A stretch of 25,574 nt of DNA from positions 1 through 25,574 of the forward strand of contig DOVJ01000072.1 of assembly GCA_003520145.1 (NCBI GenBank). Direction: 5' to 3'. Every line of letters begins with the position of its first letter. The first letter of the stretch is position 1. Shown here piece after piece: positions 6,955 through 15,381 of the stretch. The translations under genes and the position numbers were made by a program. The notes under the pieces are model-generated. The model did not search any database, was not told where the DNA came from, and was given only the letters and a program-made list of their open reading frames with translations. The stretch comes from Eubacterium sp. Lineage in GTDB: Bacteria; Bacillota; Clostridia; Lachnospirales; Lachnospiraceae.

Positions 6955-7413
6955 TTACAAAGTCGCATCTATGACAGAATCGATTATATCGATGACCGCA
7001 TCATGCGAAAAATCCTTGATATCGTTCATGTACTCATCTGTTTCTGTGAAATCGACTATATAGCCTCTCGTTGGCGTCTCCTTGCCCTCAAGTCGAACAA
7101 GTCTCGCGCCCATCTCTCTTATCTCCTCCGAAAAATCCTTCGCGAAGATATCAGACATATTCTCAAGAGTCGGAATAACCACATCAAAAGGCGCCACATC
7201 ATTCATGAGCTTATCCTGATAACGCTCAAGATACTCCTCTATCTTCTTCTCGAATTCGCCGAATTCCACGAAGATGTTGCGGTTTATCAGGATATCAAGC
7301 GTGAATTCCCACGTATGCGGGTGAGTGCTGCCCTTCTTTCCATTAATAAGCACAAAATGCTGCGCATTCAGATAAAACTTGAACCTGTATTCTCTAAATA
7401 TCTTATTGGCCAT
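6955..7413 (-). CDS. PTPS/QueD-like protein, second copy, catalytic Cys absent
   Basis: A 152-residue protein of the 6-pyruvoyl-tetrahydropterin synthase / 6-carboxytetrahydropterin synthase fold. The zinc ligands are present: His19 in NAQHF, and His31 and His33 in STHPHTWEF. The PTLEN motif (81-85) that closes the pterin pocket is also there. The cysteine that normally lies four residues before the first His of the HxH pair is Lys27 here, so classical PTPS or QueD chemistry is doubtful. No other queuosine or folate gene is near. It overlaps the sensor gene by 11 bases and is followed after 13 bases by the ExbB-like gene. It could be a pterin-binding or non-catalytic module of the XrtG system. 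Confidence 0.75.
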   Translation of the reverse strand: MANKIFREYRFKFYLNAQHFVLINGKKGSTHPHTWEFTLDILINRNIFVEFGEFEKKIEEYLERYQDKLMNDVAPFDVVIPTLENMSDIFAKDFSEEIREMGARLVRLEGKETPTRGYIVDFTETDEYMNDIKDFSHDAVIDIIDSVIDATL

Positions 7414-8422
7414 AATCCTCCACCGATCTGTAGCATCTGCTACTTACAAGCTTAACATTCGTATTGGCCTTTATAAGCTCGCCAAATGCATCGCCAATCC
7501 CTTCAGTCATCAGAAGCATGATGATTATCTCCTGCTTTTCCTCATCCTTAAACTTGAGAGCCTTCTTCTTATAAACAAAGTTCACATCATCATATAACTG
7601 CTCTTCACCCTTTTCCGAAAGAATCAAAAACCTGACATATGTGATTGGGAATACATAAGGTCTTAAGACAAGCCTCTTTTCGAAAGCATCTATGACACTT
7701 GCAGAGAACTGATTCAGTCTCGGATCATATATCTCTCTTACCTCAAGCTCATGATTAAGACTCTCCACTTTATCGAGAAGATACTTATTCTCCCTTAGGA
7801 TGTCATCGAGATTATCCTTGTACTTCTCCCTCTTAAGCATAAAGTGAAGTGTAACGACAACTAAAGCTATATCAAGAAGCACTATAAGTATGATAAGCTC
7901 TATCTTACAGCTAAGAAAGAGATTGTTACTCAAAAAAACAGATTTGTTAGTCAGAAGACAAAGCTCGTATTCATTGCCATTATACTCGAATATAGTTCCA
8001 GATGCAATATAATCCTTGCCGTTCATCTCGATCATATCATGATGAAGTCTTCCCCTTTTTAAAGACGCAAGGAACTTTTGGGCACTTTCCGACACAAAGT
8101 AGCTCTTGGCAGTGACAGACTTATACCTGTCTGTCTCAAATACATCCTTGATAAAGAGGATTGACTCGCCCTTAGCAAAAGTCCAGTATCTGCTGCTCGA
8201 TGAATTAAGAGTTCCAAGTATGTTGTTGATGATCTCGTCATCAGAACGGTCCTTTTCAAGCTCTATCTGCTTATATACAAGCCTTACATAATTGTCCTGT
8301 GATACAGCACACACATCGAGAAGTCCCTTCTCATAATTGTTAAGCGCGAATATAGAACACAAAAGTATCACGATGGCAATCGCTATCACAGCTATAGCCT
8401 TGCCCATCATCTTATTCTTCAT
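7403..8422 (-). CDS. Membrane sensor-like protein, possibly with degenerate GGDEF domain
   Basis: A 339-residue protein with two transmembrane helices (about 8-27 and 173-195) that flank an extracellular domain of about 145 residues of Cache/sensor type. A charged, probably coiled-coil helix (198-232) and a cytoplasmic domain (about 240-339) follow. The last domain has the alternating pattern of the distal half of a GGDEF domain (hydrophobic strand PITYVRFLIL, then EKQEIIIMLL, then NVKLVSSR) but no GGDEF signature and no DxxxFK motif. If related, it is catalytically dead and could bind c-di-GMP or a protein. That assignment is tentative; the two-helix sensor architecture is clear. The ATG at 8422 lies inside the glycosyltransferase stop region, and the protein is translationally coupled. 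Confidence 0.6.
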   Translation of the reverse strand: MKNKMMGKAIAVIAIAIVILLCSIFALNNYEKGLLDVCAVSQDNYVRLVYKQIELEKDRSDDEIINNILGTLNSSSSRYWTFAKGESILFIKDVFETDRYKSVTAKSYFVSESAQKFLASLKRGRLHHDMIEMNGKDYIASGTIFEYNGNEYELCLLTNKSVFLSNNLFLSCKIELIILIVLLDIALVVVTLHFMLKREKYKDNLDDILRENKYLLDKVESLNHELEVREIYDPRLNQFSASVIDAFEKRLVLRPYVFPITYVRFLILSEKGEEQLYDDVNFVYKKKALKFKDEEKQEIIIMLLMTEGIGDAFGELIKANTNVKLVSSRCYRSVEDYGQ

Positions 8423-9773
8423 AATTGATTGCCTTTCTAAATCTCATCAGTGGCTTCATGATAAAGCTAAGACTCTTCTTACTCTCCGCAACAAAAGCCT
8501 CCCTCTCCTGCGTAAGATTCATGGTCTTCCATGCACTCGTTGTGTTGATACTATTAAGTATACCGAGAACTCTGAAGAAGAACACAAGGAAGTTAAAAAG
8601 AGGTAAGAGTAAGACAGCCCACCACTGTTTTCGATAGTACTTCCTCAAATCCGGGAATTCCGTTAAGAACTTCTGGATCGAATAATAATAAGCATAACCT
8701 ATGAATATATACACAGCCGTAACAATAACTATAGATATGATCATAGTGTCAACCGCATAGCCCATGGCTATGAAGCAGAATATCGCCACATACCATATAA
8801 GACGCGGAAAAGCGAATGTATGATCATAAACCATGGTACGCACATTGACATTGGTAAATATCCTCGTCGGTCTGAACTTGTTTCCGATAAACATCTTCGC
8901 AACCTCAAGACTGCCTCTTTGCCAACGCTGTCTCTGAGTATAGAGCTTATCGAGATCCTCTATCGGACCCGTTATGAATATCGCATCATCGCAGAGTTTA
9001 ACCTGCTGATGAAGATTCTCTCTCATCTGAAATGTTATGTGTGTATCCTCAGCTATGGTAGTAGTGTTATACATAAAAGACTTGCAAAGTGAAGACTTTC
9101 TAAAAGCAGAGAAAGCACCCGACAAAGTGTAGATCTCGTTGTGTTCCGAAGCATAGCTTCTGCCCGCAAGAAAGGCCTGAGCATACTCAAGGTACTCAAG
9201 CTTCCTGAACAATCTGTCAAACCAGCCCTTGTACTCTTCTATCTCTTCACCATCTATCATGATAGCGCCGGTCATACAGCCGATAGTCGTATCGTACTCG
9301 AACTTCTTGACCATATTCTTAAGAGCATTCTTCTCAAGAAGGCCATCACTGTCTATGTTGATGATATACTTGCCCGCACTGTTATAAAGAGCCAGATTAA
9401 GGGCTCTTGACTTTCCCTGACGCGAATTGAGCCACTGCATATGAAGTGTCGGAAATTCCTTCTGACACTTGGTATACTCAGTGAAACTATCATCCTTACT
9501 CATATTATTAACGAGGAATATCCTTATCTTCTCGTTATCATAATCGCTGTCATTTATGGATTTTATACACTTGTATAGAGTTGCCTTCGAGTTATATACC
9601 GGTATGATAACTGTTATATCCGGATAATATTCAAGATCTGGTATGATCTTGTTTTTGCGGCGCTTCTTCGCAAGTATCAAAGCATTTCGTACAAAAGGTA
9701 TGATCTCGACCAGTATCGGAATGATTATCCAGGCACTCCAGAACAGGAAGGAACTAAGTATTTTTGACATCAT
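8412..9773 (-). CDS. Processive family 2 glycosyltransferase, XrtG-associated type
   Basis: A 453-residue membrane glycosyltransferase. The GT-A domain (about 50-290) begins with the VIIPVYN strand and has the metal/UDP-sugar aspartates DSD at 141-143, the general-base ED at 242-243 and a QRQRW motif at 280-284, the set found in processive beta-glycan synthases (cellulose, hyaluronan and poly-GlcNAc synthases). One helix precedes the domain and about three follow it (325-407), enough for a channel-like transmembrane part. No PilZ domain is present. It probably polymerises or transfers sugars across the membrane. GGAGG lies 8 bases before the ATG at 9773, which overlaps the end of xrtG by 20 bases. 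The association with XrtG in Firmicutes is established (TIGR03111 family, from memory). Confidence 0.85.
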   Translation of the reverse strand: MMSKILSSFLFWSAWIIIPILVEIIPFVRNALILAKKRRKNKIIPDLEYYPDITVIIPVYNSKATLYKCIKSINDSDYDNEKIRIFLVNNMSKDDSFTEYTKCQKEFPTLHMQWLNSRQGKSRALNLALYNSAGKYIINIDSDGLLEKNALKNMVKKFEYDTTIGCMTGAIMIDGEEIEEYKGWFDRLFRKLEYLEYAQAFLAGRSYASEHNEIYTLSGAFSAFRKSSLCKSFMYNTTTIAEDTHITFQMRENLHQQVKLCDDAIFITGPIEDLDKLYTQRQRWQRGSLEVAKMFIGNKFRPTRIFTNVNVRTMVYDHTFAFPRLIWYVAIFCFIAMGYAVDTMIISIVIVTAVYIFIGYAYYYSIQKFLTEFPDLRKYYRKQWWAVLLLPLFNFLVFFFRVLGILNSINTTSAWKTMNLTQEREAFVAESKKSLSFIMKPLMRFRKAINYEE

Positions 9774-10356
9774 AGCTGAAGCCTCCGAGACGCATGCTTA
9801 TGATCTGCTGTTTTGTGAACACATAGAAGTAAAATAGCACTATAAACACGTAAAAAAACAGTTTTCCTGCTATATTGTGGGCAAAGTTATACCATGAATT
9901 GCCACCCACATGAATAAGCTCGCATATAATTATGATCCTTACTGAATTAACAAAAAGGATGTATACCATGCCGCACAGACTCATGATTATCTTCTGATAA
10001 CCGTTGAACACACTGAAGAAGAGAACCCATGATATATACAGCAGGATCTCTATTATTCCAGAGCATTCAAAATCGATCTTCAGAGTGATATAATCGCCCT
10101 TAGATTTTATGAATATGATACCATACTTAAAGTATGACTCAAATGTATTCGTAACCCTGCCAAACAGTCCCGCAGCCGCAGCCACAAAACTCGACAGAGG
10201 TCCGACCGCGATCGGTATAAGTATCAAAAAAGAGATGATGAAGAAACCAAGCACTCCCGATAACATATACCAACCCTTAAGTTTGGCTCTTTTTAGTATA
10301 CCAAGCAGCCCAATCCATAAAAGGATGGCCGCTATCTTGATAAAAGTCAAAAACAT
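9754..10356 (-). CDS. xrtG: Exosortase of XrtG type
   Basis: A 200-residue multi-pass membrane cysteine transpeptidase/protease. The exosortase/archaeosortase triad is visible in the usual order and topology: Cys98 in DFECSGI, Arg140 in NSVRI and His160 in FAHNIAGK, each at a membrane edge. Size and the neighbouring glycosyltransferase, PTPS-like protein and sorting-tail protein match the Firmicutes XrtG system (TIGR03110, from memory). Its likely role is to recognise the C-terminal tail of the protein encoded immediately upstream, cut it and pass it to a surface acceptor. The ATG follows the upstream TAG by only 3 bases, so the two genes are translationally coupled. No LPxTG sortase is involved. 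Confidence 0.9.
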   Translation of the reverse strand: MFLTFIKIAAILLWIGLLGILKRAKLKGWYMLSGVLGFFIISFLILIPIAVGPLSSFVAAAAGLFGRVTNTFESYFKYGIIFIKSKGDYITLKIDFECSGIIEILLYISWVLFFSVFNGYQKIIMSLCGMVYILFVNSVRIIIICELIHVGGNSWYNFAHNIAGKLFFYVFIVLFYFYVFTKQQIISMRLGGFSYDVKNT

Positions 10357-10359
10357 ACC

Positions 10360-11862
10360 CTAAAACCTTACCTTCTTACGGTAGATAACAGTTGCTCCCG
10401 CTGCTACCGCCATGCAAAGCGCTGCCCCTGCAAGACCACCAGTTGACACACCCGCAGTAACGATCCACTGATCACCGAGTTCTCCATATCTGCAAGATAC
10501 AACCTTGATATCTTCTTCAGAAAAGCCGAATTTCTTGCTAACTTCCTTCGAGTACACTACCCACTCCATCTCATCATGACCTGGCGATACTGTCAAGAAA
10601 GCCTTGCCGAATATCTGATCTGTGCCGTACAGAGTATAGATGTCAGGCGATGTATGCCATGCATCAGAATTGCAGATGTAGAACTCATAGGTTCCTTCAG
10701 GAAGATCCTTAAGCTTAGGATACCAGTTGATATTACCAGCCTCATCAACCGCAACAAGATTGAAGAAAAGCTGTGTCTCAGGATTGTTGTTGAATCTCAA
10801 GGTGATATTGTTAGTCATCTCACCGCCGCCAGCGATAACATGATCCACCATATCAGTATATACATGTCCATATATATCATCTGAGAAGTATATCGCCGCC
10901 TCAGCATCGGCTATATCTCTTCCTGTACCTGCAGTTGCATATTCTATCTCCGAATGAGGATAGCCATCCCAGTCACCATAGAGATAATCATAGCTTATAC
11001 CAGAAAAATCATGCTCTGGCTCCTCATCTGTCTTAGACATATTCTTGACATCGGTAAATGTTGGGTCACACAGATATAATCCAAAGCTTATAGTACCGTT
11101 GTTCTTTGGAAGTGATTCAGCAGGGATCTTAATCTCCCACTGAGTTCCGTTGTGTGCACATGTAGCACCGTCAACACCATTTATGTTGCCATCGCGGTCT
11201 AATTGGAACACAAGCGTTCTGCCAAGATCAGTAACTATCGAATACTTGCCGTTACCGTGCGAACCCGCACCAGTAGCAGATTCATTGCCACTATCCTTAA
11301 GATATATATATACATCCTTATCATATATTATGGCACTTGATACGACATAATTCTTACCATCCGGCTCCATAAGATCTTCTTTGGAAACTGCAGCCCAATC
11401 ATCATAAGAACCATCTATAACTATGCCCTCGTATACAGCCTCAGATGGTTCTACAACTTCTGATGCTGCCTTAATCTCATAGCTTACGCCTCTGCATTCC
11501 ACTACAGTTGCATCACCTGTATAAGACTTAGGAATAGTCATCGTAGACACAAGTACATCATTGCCCTCGATACTGCTTATAGAAGCACCCGGAATATCAG
11601 CATAATAATTATCCTTGATTTCGCTCATGCCCCATGTAAACTGTATATCCTTACCGCCAATCGTAAGCTTCTGACCGCTCATCGGGTAATCCCATGGATT
11701 AGCATGTCTGCTGACAAGAACAACAGTGATAGTGTCACCATTATCCGTAGCCACTATTTCCTTAACCACATCATCATCGGCCAATACGTTTGTTGTCATG
11801 CCTAATACTGACATAAACCCAAGGCACAGCCATATACATATATAACATATATTCTTTTTCAT
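10360..11862 (-). CDS. Secreted protein with Firmicu-CTERM-like sorting tail, putative XrtG substrate
   Basis: A 500-residue exported protein. It has a signal peptide with a likely cut after VLA (residue 28). A beta-rich N-terminal region follows, then a CBM9/DOMON-like segment at about 145-265 beginning VIDGSYDDWA and containing VYIYLK and WEIKIPAESL, which suggests carbohydrate binding. Then comes a second beta-rich part. The C-terminus is a classical three-part sorting signal: a short polar motif (GDQW near 463-466), a Gly/Ala-rich helix at about 468-494 and the basic tail RKKVRF. No LPxTG motif is present. The tail and its position next to xrtG identify it as the probable dedicated substrate. 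AGGAGG lies 5 bases before the ATG. Confidence 0.82.
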   Translation of the reverse strand: MKKNICYICIWLCLGFMSVLGMTTNVLADDDVVKEIVATDNGDTITVVLVSRHANPWDYPMSGQKLTIGGKDIQFTWGMSEIKDNYYADIPGASISSIEGNDVLVSTMTIPKSYTGDATVVECRGVSYEIKAASEVVEPSEAVYEGIVIDGSYDDWAAVSKEDLMEPDGKNYVVSSAIIYDKDVYIYLKDSGNESATGAGSHGNGKYSIVTDLGRTLVFQLDRDGNINGVDGATCAHNGTQWEIKIPAESLPKNNGTISFGLYLCDPTFTDVKNMSKTDEEPEHDFSGISYDYLYGDWDGYPHSEIEYATAGTGRDIADAEAAIYFSDDIYGHVYTDMVDHVIAGGGEMTNNITLRFNNNPETQLFFNLVAVDEAGNINWYPKLKDLPEGTYEFYICNSDAWHTSPDIYTLYGTDQIFGKAFLTVSPGHDEMEWVVYSKEVSKKFGFSEEDIKVVSCRYGELGDQWIVTAGVSTGGLAGAALCMAVAAGATVIYRKKVRF

Positions 11863-11871
11863 ATTGCCCTC

Positions 11872-12234
11872 CTATGTTCTATCCGTTATGATATACTGCC
11901 TAAGTGGCGTCTCGCCTATGGATAGTCTGTGCAGTATAACACCTTTTGGTTCAAGAAGCCGCACGATTCTTTCATAGAGAACCTCCGCAAGATTTTCTAT
12001 AGTCGCATTGCCTCCGAATTCTTCATGCTCGTTAAGATAGGCCTCGTCATAGAACATGACTTCCTTCCTTATAAGAGCATCTATTCCCTCTATCCAGTTA
12101 GTGGCCATCTTACCGCCTATACTTATCACCATATTGACTTCAACAGAGTGCTCATGAGCATGCTCTCTTACGTTGTCAACACTGTGACTTATCTCTATGG
12201 AATAACCCACATAATACTTAGTGATTGCTTTCAT
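11872..12234 (-). CDS. PTPS/QueD-like protein, XrtG-associated, catalytic Cys absent
   Basis: A 120-residue protein with the zinc-site pattern of 6-pyruvoyl-tetrahydropterin synthases: His17 in EISHS, and His27 and His29 in HAHEHSVEV. The expected catalytic cysteine position (four residues before His27) is Arg23. The TIENLAEVLYERI helix matches the PTxEN region of the family. PTPS-like proteins of this kind are known neighbours of Firmicutes XrtG (TIGR03112, from memory). The start codon lies within the end of the large membrane-protein gene (17-base overlap). Product chemistry is unknown; no pterin pathway genes are near. Confidence 0.75.
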   Translation of the reverse strand: MKAITKYYVGYSIEISHSVDNVREHAHEHSVEVNMVISIGGKMATNWIEGIDALIRKEVMFYDEAYLNEHEEFGGNATIENLAEVLYERIVRLLEPKGVILHRLSIGETPLRQYIITDRT

Positions 12235-14665
12235 CTATCTTCCTTTGGTACTTGAGATTAACATACACATAACAAGCTAAGAGTACGATTCCCGCAAGAG
12301 TCATACCGTAACTAAGATATGGCTTAACAGTCGTGAGTCTTATCACAGTCTCGCCTGTATTGACATAAGTCAGATTATTACTCTCATAAACCCTTCCACT
12401 ATATATATCGTGATAACTGAGCGTTGTATTAACCTCATCACTATCACTTCGTATGATTATTTTGTCCTTTTCGAAGTCGATATCAAGAGGAACTATCTTT
12501 CTGTTTGGAAGTTCTTCTGCAGGTATCGTAAGGAAATCAGCTATAATTCTCTCTGCGTTACGGTCCCTTGTCAAAGAGAAGTAATAAGGCAGATTAAGCG
12601 CCAAAAATACTATATTATCGTTGTACTTAGTTCCATAAAAAGCAAGCTCCAGATCATTATCGACAAATGTTCCATACACATCGTCAAGACCGTTCAGATA
12701 ATAAGTATTCCACTTCGCGTACCCATTAGGGAAGAGATCAAGATCAAGCCATCCATAATTACGAACATTCAAAAGAGGATAGCCGTTCTCGAATTCGATT
12801 CTCTGCGCACTGACTCCGAGAAATGTATTGATACGCTGTGTCTTATCTTCAGGAATACGGTCTGCGAGTATTACCACTCTAATTCCCGCATCAGCAAGAT
12901 TCTTGATATGAGTCTCCGCAAGCTTTCTGTCATCGTATTCAAAGTTAGCAAGATATACAACCTTATACTTAGAAAGTTCGCTTACAGTATAGTGATTGAT
13001 ATTAGGATCCGAAGTCTCCATAACATCCGGATAAGCAAGAGAGATGGTTCTAGCATCCTTGCCGATACCTATACCAGTATACTCAGTGACATTGCCAAAG
13101 TACTTATAGCCTGTTTCTCTATGATACAATCTGTATAAGCTGTTAGACGCAACAAGCTCATAGCCTTGTGCGGTAGCAGTCTCCTCCATAACACCCAGAC
13201 TAAAGTGCTTAAGCTTTATCCTGTCCATCCTGATAAGCACAGTATCACAGCCTAGATCAAGAGCTCTGTCGAAGATATAAGGAAAGTACCCTTCCTCAAC
13301 AGCACGGTTAAGCATGACTATGTTGTCAGAAGTAACCGCAGCCTCCCAGCCAGCACCAAACGCACTCATATCACTGTCACCATAAGAAGCAGTCATATAT
13401 GCGCCAGTCGCATCAAGCGTAGACAGGTCAAGAAGAGCTATTCTCTGATCACATATCTCTTTTGCCTTATCAAGAAGCGAATTCTTCGCTATGCTCTCAA
13501 GTCTCTTTTCAGGCTTAACCTTAGTTTTCTCACCGACTATATACTTATAAGACGGTATGATGTCTATAACAAGCAAAGCGATCAAAACCGCCATAACCTT
13601 CTTCTTCAGCTTATCCCAATACATGAGACTCATAAACATGAAGCACAGTGCAATCGAGATGAATCTTAACATCCAAAGCATCTCATGCCCAGGCAATATC
13701 TTAACAACCAGCTGCCCTGTCTTGGTCGTGAGAAAGAATATGATGAGAGCCGTCAAAAAACCCGGAATACTTCTACCATAACTTCCGACAGTGCCGATAA
13801 GTATTATCAAAAAAGCTGCCAGACCAAAGTAGAATGCCGCAACGCCATTCACTCTTCCAACCGGATTAAGGCTCACAAAAGCACTCTGAAAGAAAGCATC
13901 ACTCTTGTCAAAGCTATCGGTAGACGCAGCATTTGTAAGAGACGGTATGACATAGAATCCAGCCATCATAAAACCAAGAAGTATCGAAAGTATGATCTTA
14001 ACAGATATAACAAACTGCTTACGATTAACTATACCATACACAATAAGATAAATAAGCACCGACACTATGATCATGCCCGCGTAGCCCAAGTGACACATAC
14101 ACAGGAAAAAGAAGCTCACAGCGATATGCATGAGGCTAAGTGCCCTTTTTCTCTCCTGAAAATCATATATATGATATATAAAAAGCGGCAATATGATCAT
14201 GGAGAATACTCTCGGAAGATTACCCTCAGCAAAGAGAGCATAGAGATTATTCGGCATAAAGTACCACACTATGCCAAATATCATACCAAGATATGGTCTT
14301 CCTATCCTTTTACCGATAAAAGCAAAAGAAAGCGCCGAAAGGATATATGTTACCACAATATAAGCAAGATAACCAGCATATATATCCCCACCGCAGAGCA
14401 TATCGAGAAATGCCATCACATAAGCACACATCGGCGGCCAGAACCTCATAAGTTCCACGCCGTTGTACCAGTTCTTGTCAAGCTTAGGGAAAAAATCTCC
14501 ACTCTTTATGGATTTGTATACATATTCGCCCCTGTATATGTGATAGAAAGTATCATCGCCCGAAGGATATATACCATTGTCTCTGACAACAAGCACAAGA
14601 ACTACCGCTATCACAACAAGCAGGATCGAATACACAACCCATGCTATACACTTCTTACTTTTCAT
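12218..14665 (-). CDS. Large multi-pass membrane protein, PTPS-related (PF10131) GT-C-like
   Basis: An 815-residue membrane protein. The first helix (about 8-28) is followed by an outer loop with GDDTFYH at 36-42, an acidic pair placed as in GT-C glycosyltransferases that use lipid-linked sugars. About ten further hydrophobic helices extend to near residue 370. A large extracellular soluble domain (about 390-770) follows, then a final helix near 785-803 and a basic tail. This is the layout of the 6-pyruvoyl-tetrahydropterin-synthase-related membrane family, so named because members are fused to or neighbour PTPS-like proteins; here the PTPS-like gene follows directly. A role in transferring a sugar to the exported glycan or to the exosortase substrate is inferred. 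It shares a 4-base ATGA overlap with mtnN. Confidence 0.75.
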   Translation of the reverse strand: MKSKKCIAWVVYSILLVVIAVVLVLVVRDNGIYPSGDDTFYHIYRGEYVYKSIKSGDFFPKLDKNWYNGVELMRFWPPMCAYVMAFLDMLCGGDIYAGYLAYIVVTYILSALSFAFIGKRIGRPYLGMIFGIVWYFMPNNLYALFAEGNLPRVFSMIILPLFIYHIYDFQERKRALSLMHIAVSFFFLCMCHLGYAGMIIVSVLIYLIVYGIVNRKQFVISVKIILSILLGFMMAGFYVIPSLTNAASTDSFDKSDAFFQSAFVSLNPVGRVNGVAAFYFGLAAFLIILIGTVGSYGRSIPGFLTALIIFFLTTKTGQLVVKILPGHEMLWMLRFISIALCFMFMSLMYWDKLKKKVMAVLIALLVIDIIPSYKYIVGEKTKVKPEKRLESIAKNSLLDKAKEICDQRIALLDLSTLDATGAYMTASYGDSDMSAFGAGWEAAVTSDNIVMLNRAVEEGYFPYIFDRALDLGCDTVLIRMDRIKLKHFSLGVMEETATAQGYELVASNSLYRLYHRETGYKYFGNVTEYTGIGIGKDARTISLAYPDVMETSDPNINHYTVSELSKYKVVYLANFEYDDRKLAETHIKNLADAGIRVVILADRIPEDKTQRINTFLGVSAQRIEFENGYPLLNVRNYGWLDLDLFPNGYAKWNTYYLNGLDDVYGTFVDNDLELAFYGTKYNDNIVFLALNLPYYFSLTRDRNAERIIADFLTIPAEELPNRKIVPLDIDFEKDKIIIRSDSDEVNTTLSYHDIYSGRVYESNNLTYVNTGETVIRLTTVKPYLSYGMTLAGIVLLACYVYVNLKYQRKIDESNH

Positions 14666-15354
14666 AACCTGACTACCATCTTAACTATAACATCCACAAG
14701 ACGCTCTATAGCCATCTTTTCAAATGTATTGTAATCCATCCCTGCGCTGTCATCAGCATTGTCCGAGATAGCCCTTATAACTACATATGGCACGCCGTTC
14801 ACATAGGCACAGTGACCAATAGCAGCACCCTCCATCTCTGTACACAGAGCATCGAAGTTCTCTCTAATAAAGTTCTTCTTTGCCTTATCAGCGACAAACT
14901 GATCGCCGCTCACTATCCTTCCAACAAAAGTCTTATGATCACGGCAAGCCTCTTCTATTACACTCTTAGCCACATCTATAAGCTCCCTGTCAGCCTCAAA
15001 AGAAAACACATCCATACGAGGAACCTGTCCATAAGGATAACCAAATGCAGTTGTATCCATATCATGATGAAGAACATCTGAAGATATGACCATATCTCCC
15101 ACATGTATAGAAGGATCAAGTCCGCCTGCAATACCAGTGTTGATGATCTTATCCACGCCAAAGCGATCTATCATGATCTGTGCACAGATTGCAGCATTGA
15201 CCTTACCTATACCGCTTCTGCACAGGCAGCACTCCTTACCCTCTATAGTACCACATAAAAAAAACATGCCTGCTACAGCCTTCTCGCTCTCAAGGATCAT
15301 GTGCTCTTTGATATCCTTCATCTCTTCATCCATCGCACAGATGATACCTAACAT
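14662..15354 (-). CDS. mtnN: 5'-methylthioadenosine/S-adenosylhomocysteine nucleosidase
   Basis: A 230-residue purine nucleosidase of the MTAN/Pfs family. It removes adenine from methylthioadenosine and S-adenosylhomocysteine, which recycles SAM by-products and gives the precursor of AI-2. Family hallmarks are GIICAMDEEM at the N-terminus, SGIGKVNAA, NTGIAGGL, TEMEGAAIGH (the catalytic Glu and nucleoside-binding segment) and AISDNAD with the catalytic aspartate. Length is normal. AAGGAGG precedes the ATG at 15354. It is the first gene of the tightly packed block and overlaps the large membrane protein gene by 4 bases, an unusual coupling for a housekeeping enzyme. Confidence 0.93.
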   Translation of the reverse strand: MLGIICAMDEEMKDIKEHMILESEKAVAGMFFLCGTIEGKECCLCRSGIGKVNAAICAQIMIDRFGVDKIINTGIAGGLDPSIHVGDMVISSDVLHHDMDTTAFGYPYGQVPRMDVFSFEADRELIDVAKSVIEEACRDHKTFVGRIVSGDQFVADKAKKNFIRENFDALCTEMEGAAIGHCAYVNGVPYVVIRAISDNADDSAGMDYNTFEKMAIERLVDVIVKMVVRL

Positions 15355-15381
15355 CCTTTTCCTCCTTTTTTTAACGCACCA

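Noticed and set aside
10360..11862. LPxTG sortase substrate
   Set aside because: There is no LPxTG-like motif before the C-terminal helix; the exosortase next door is the fitting partner.
12410..13138. A 242-codon plus-strand open frame
   Set aside because: Antisense to the same membrane protein gene, no Shine-Dalgarno sequence and no domain pattern.
13685..14734. A long open frame of 349 codons on the plus strand
   Set aside because: It is fully antisense to the PF10131 membrane protein, has a biased composition rich in Lys, Tyr, His and Ile with no recognisable motif, and no ribosome binding site; it is a shadow of codon bias.
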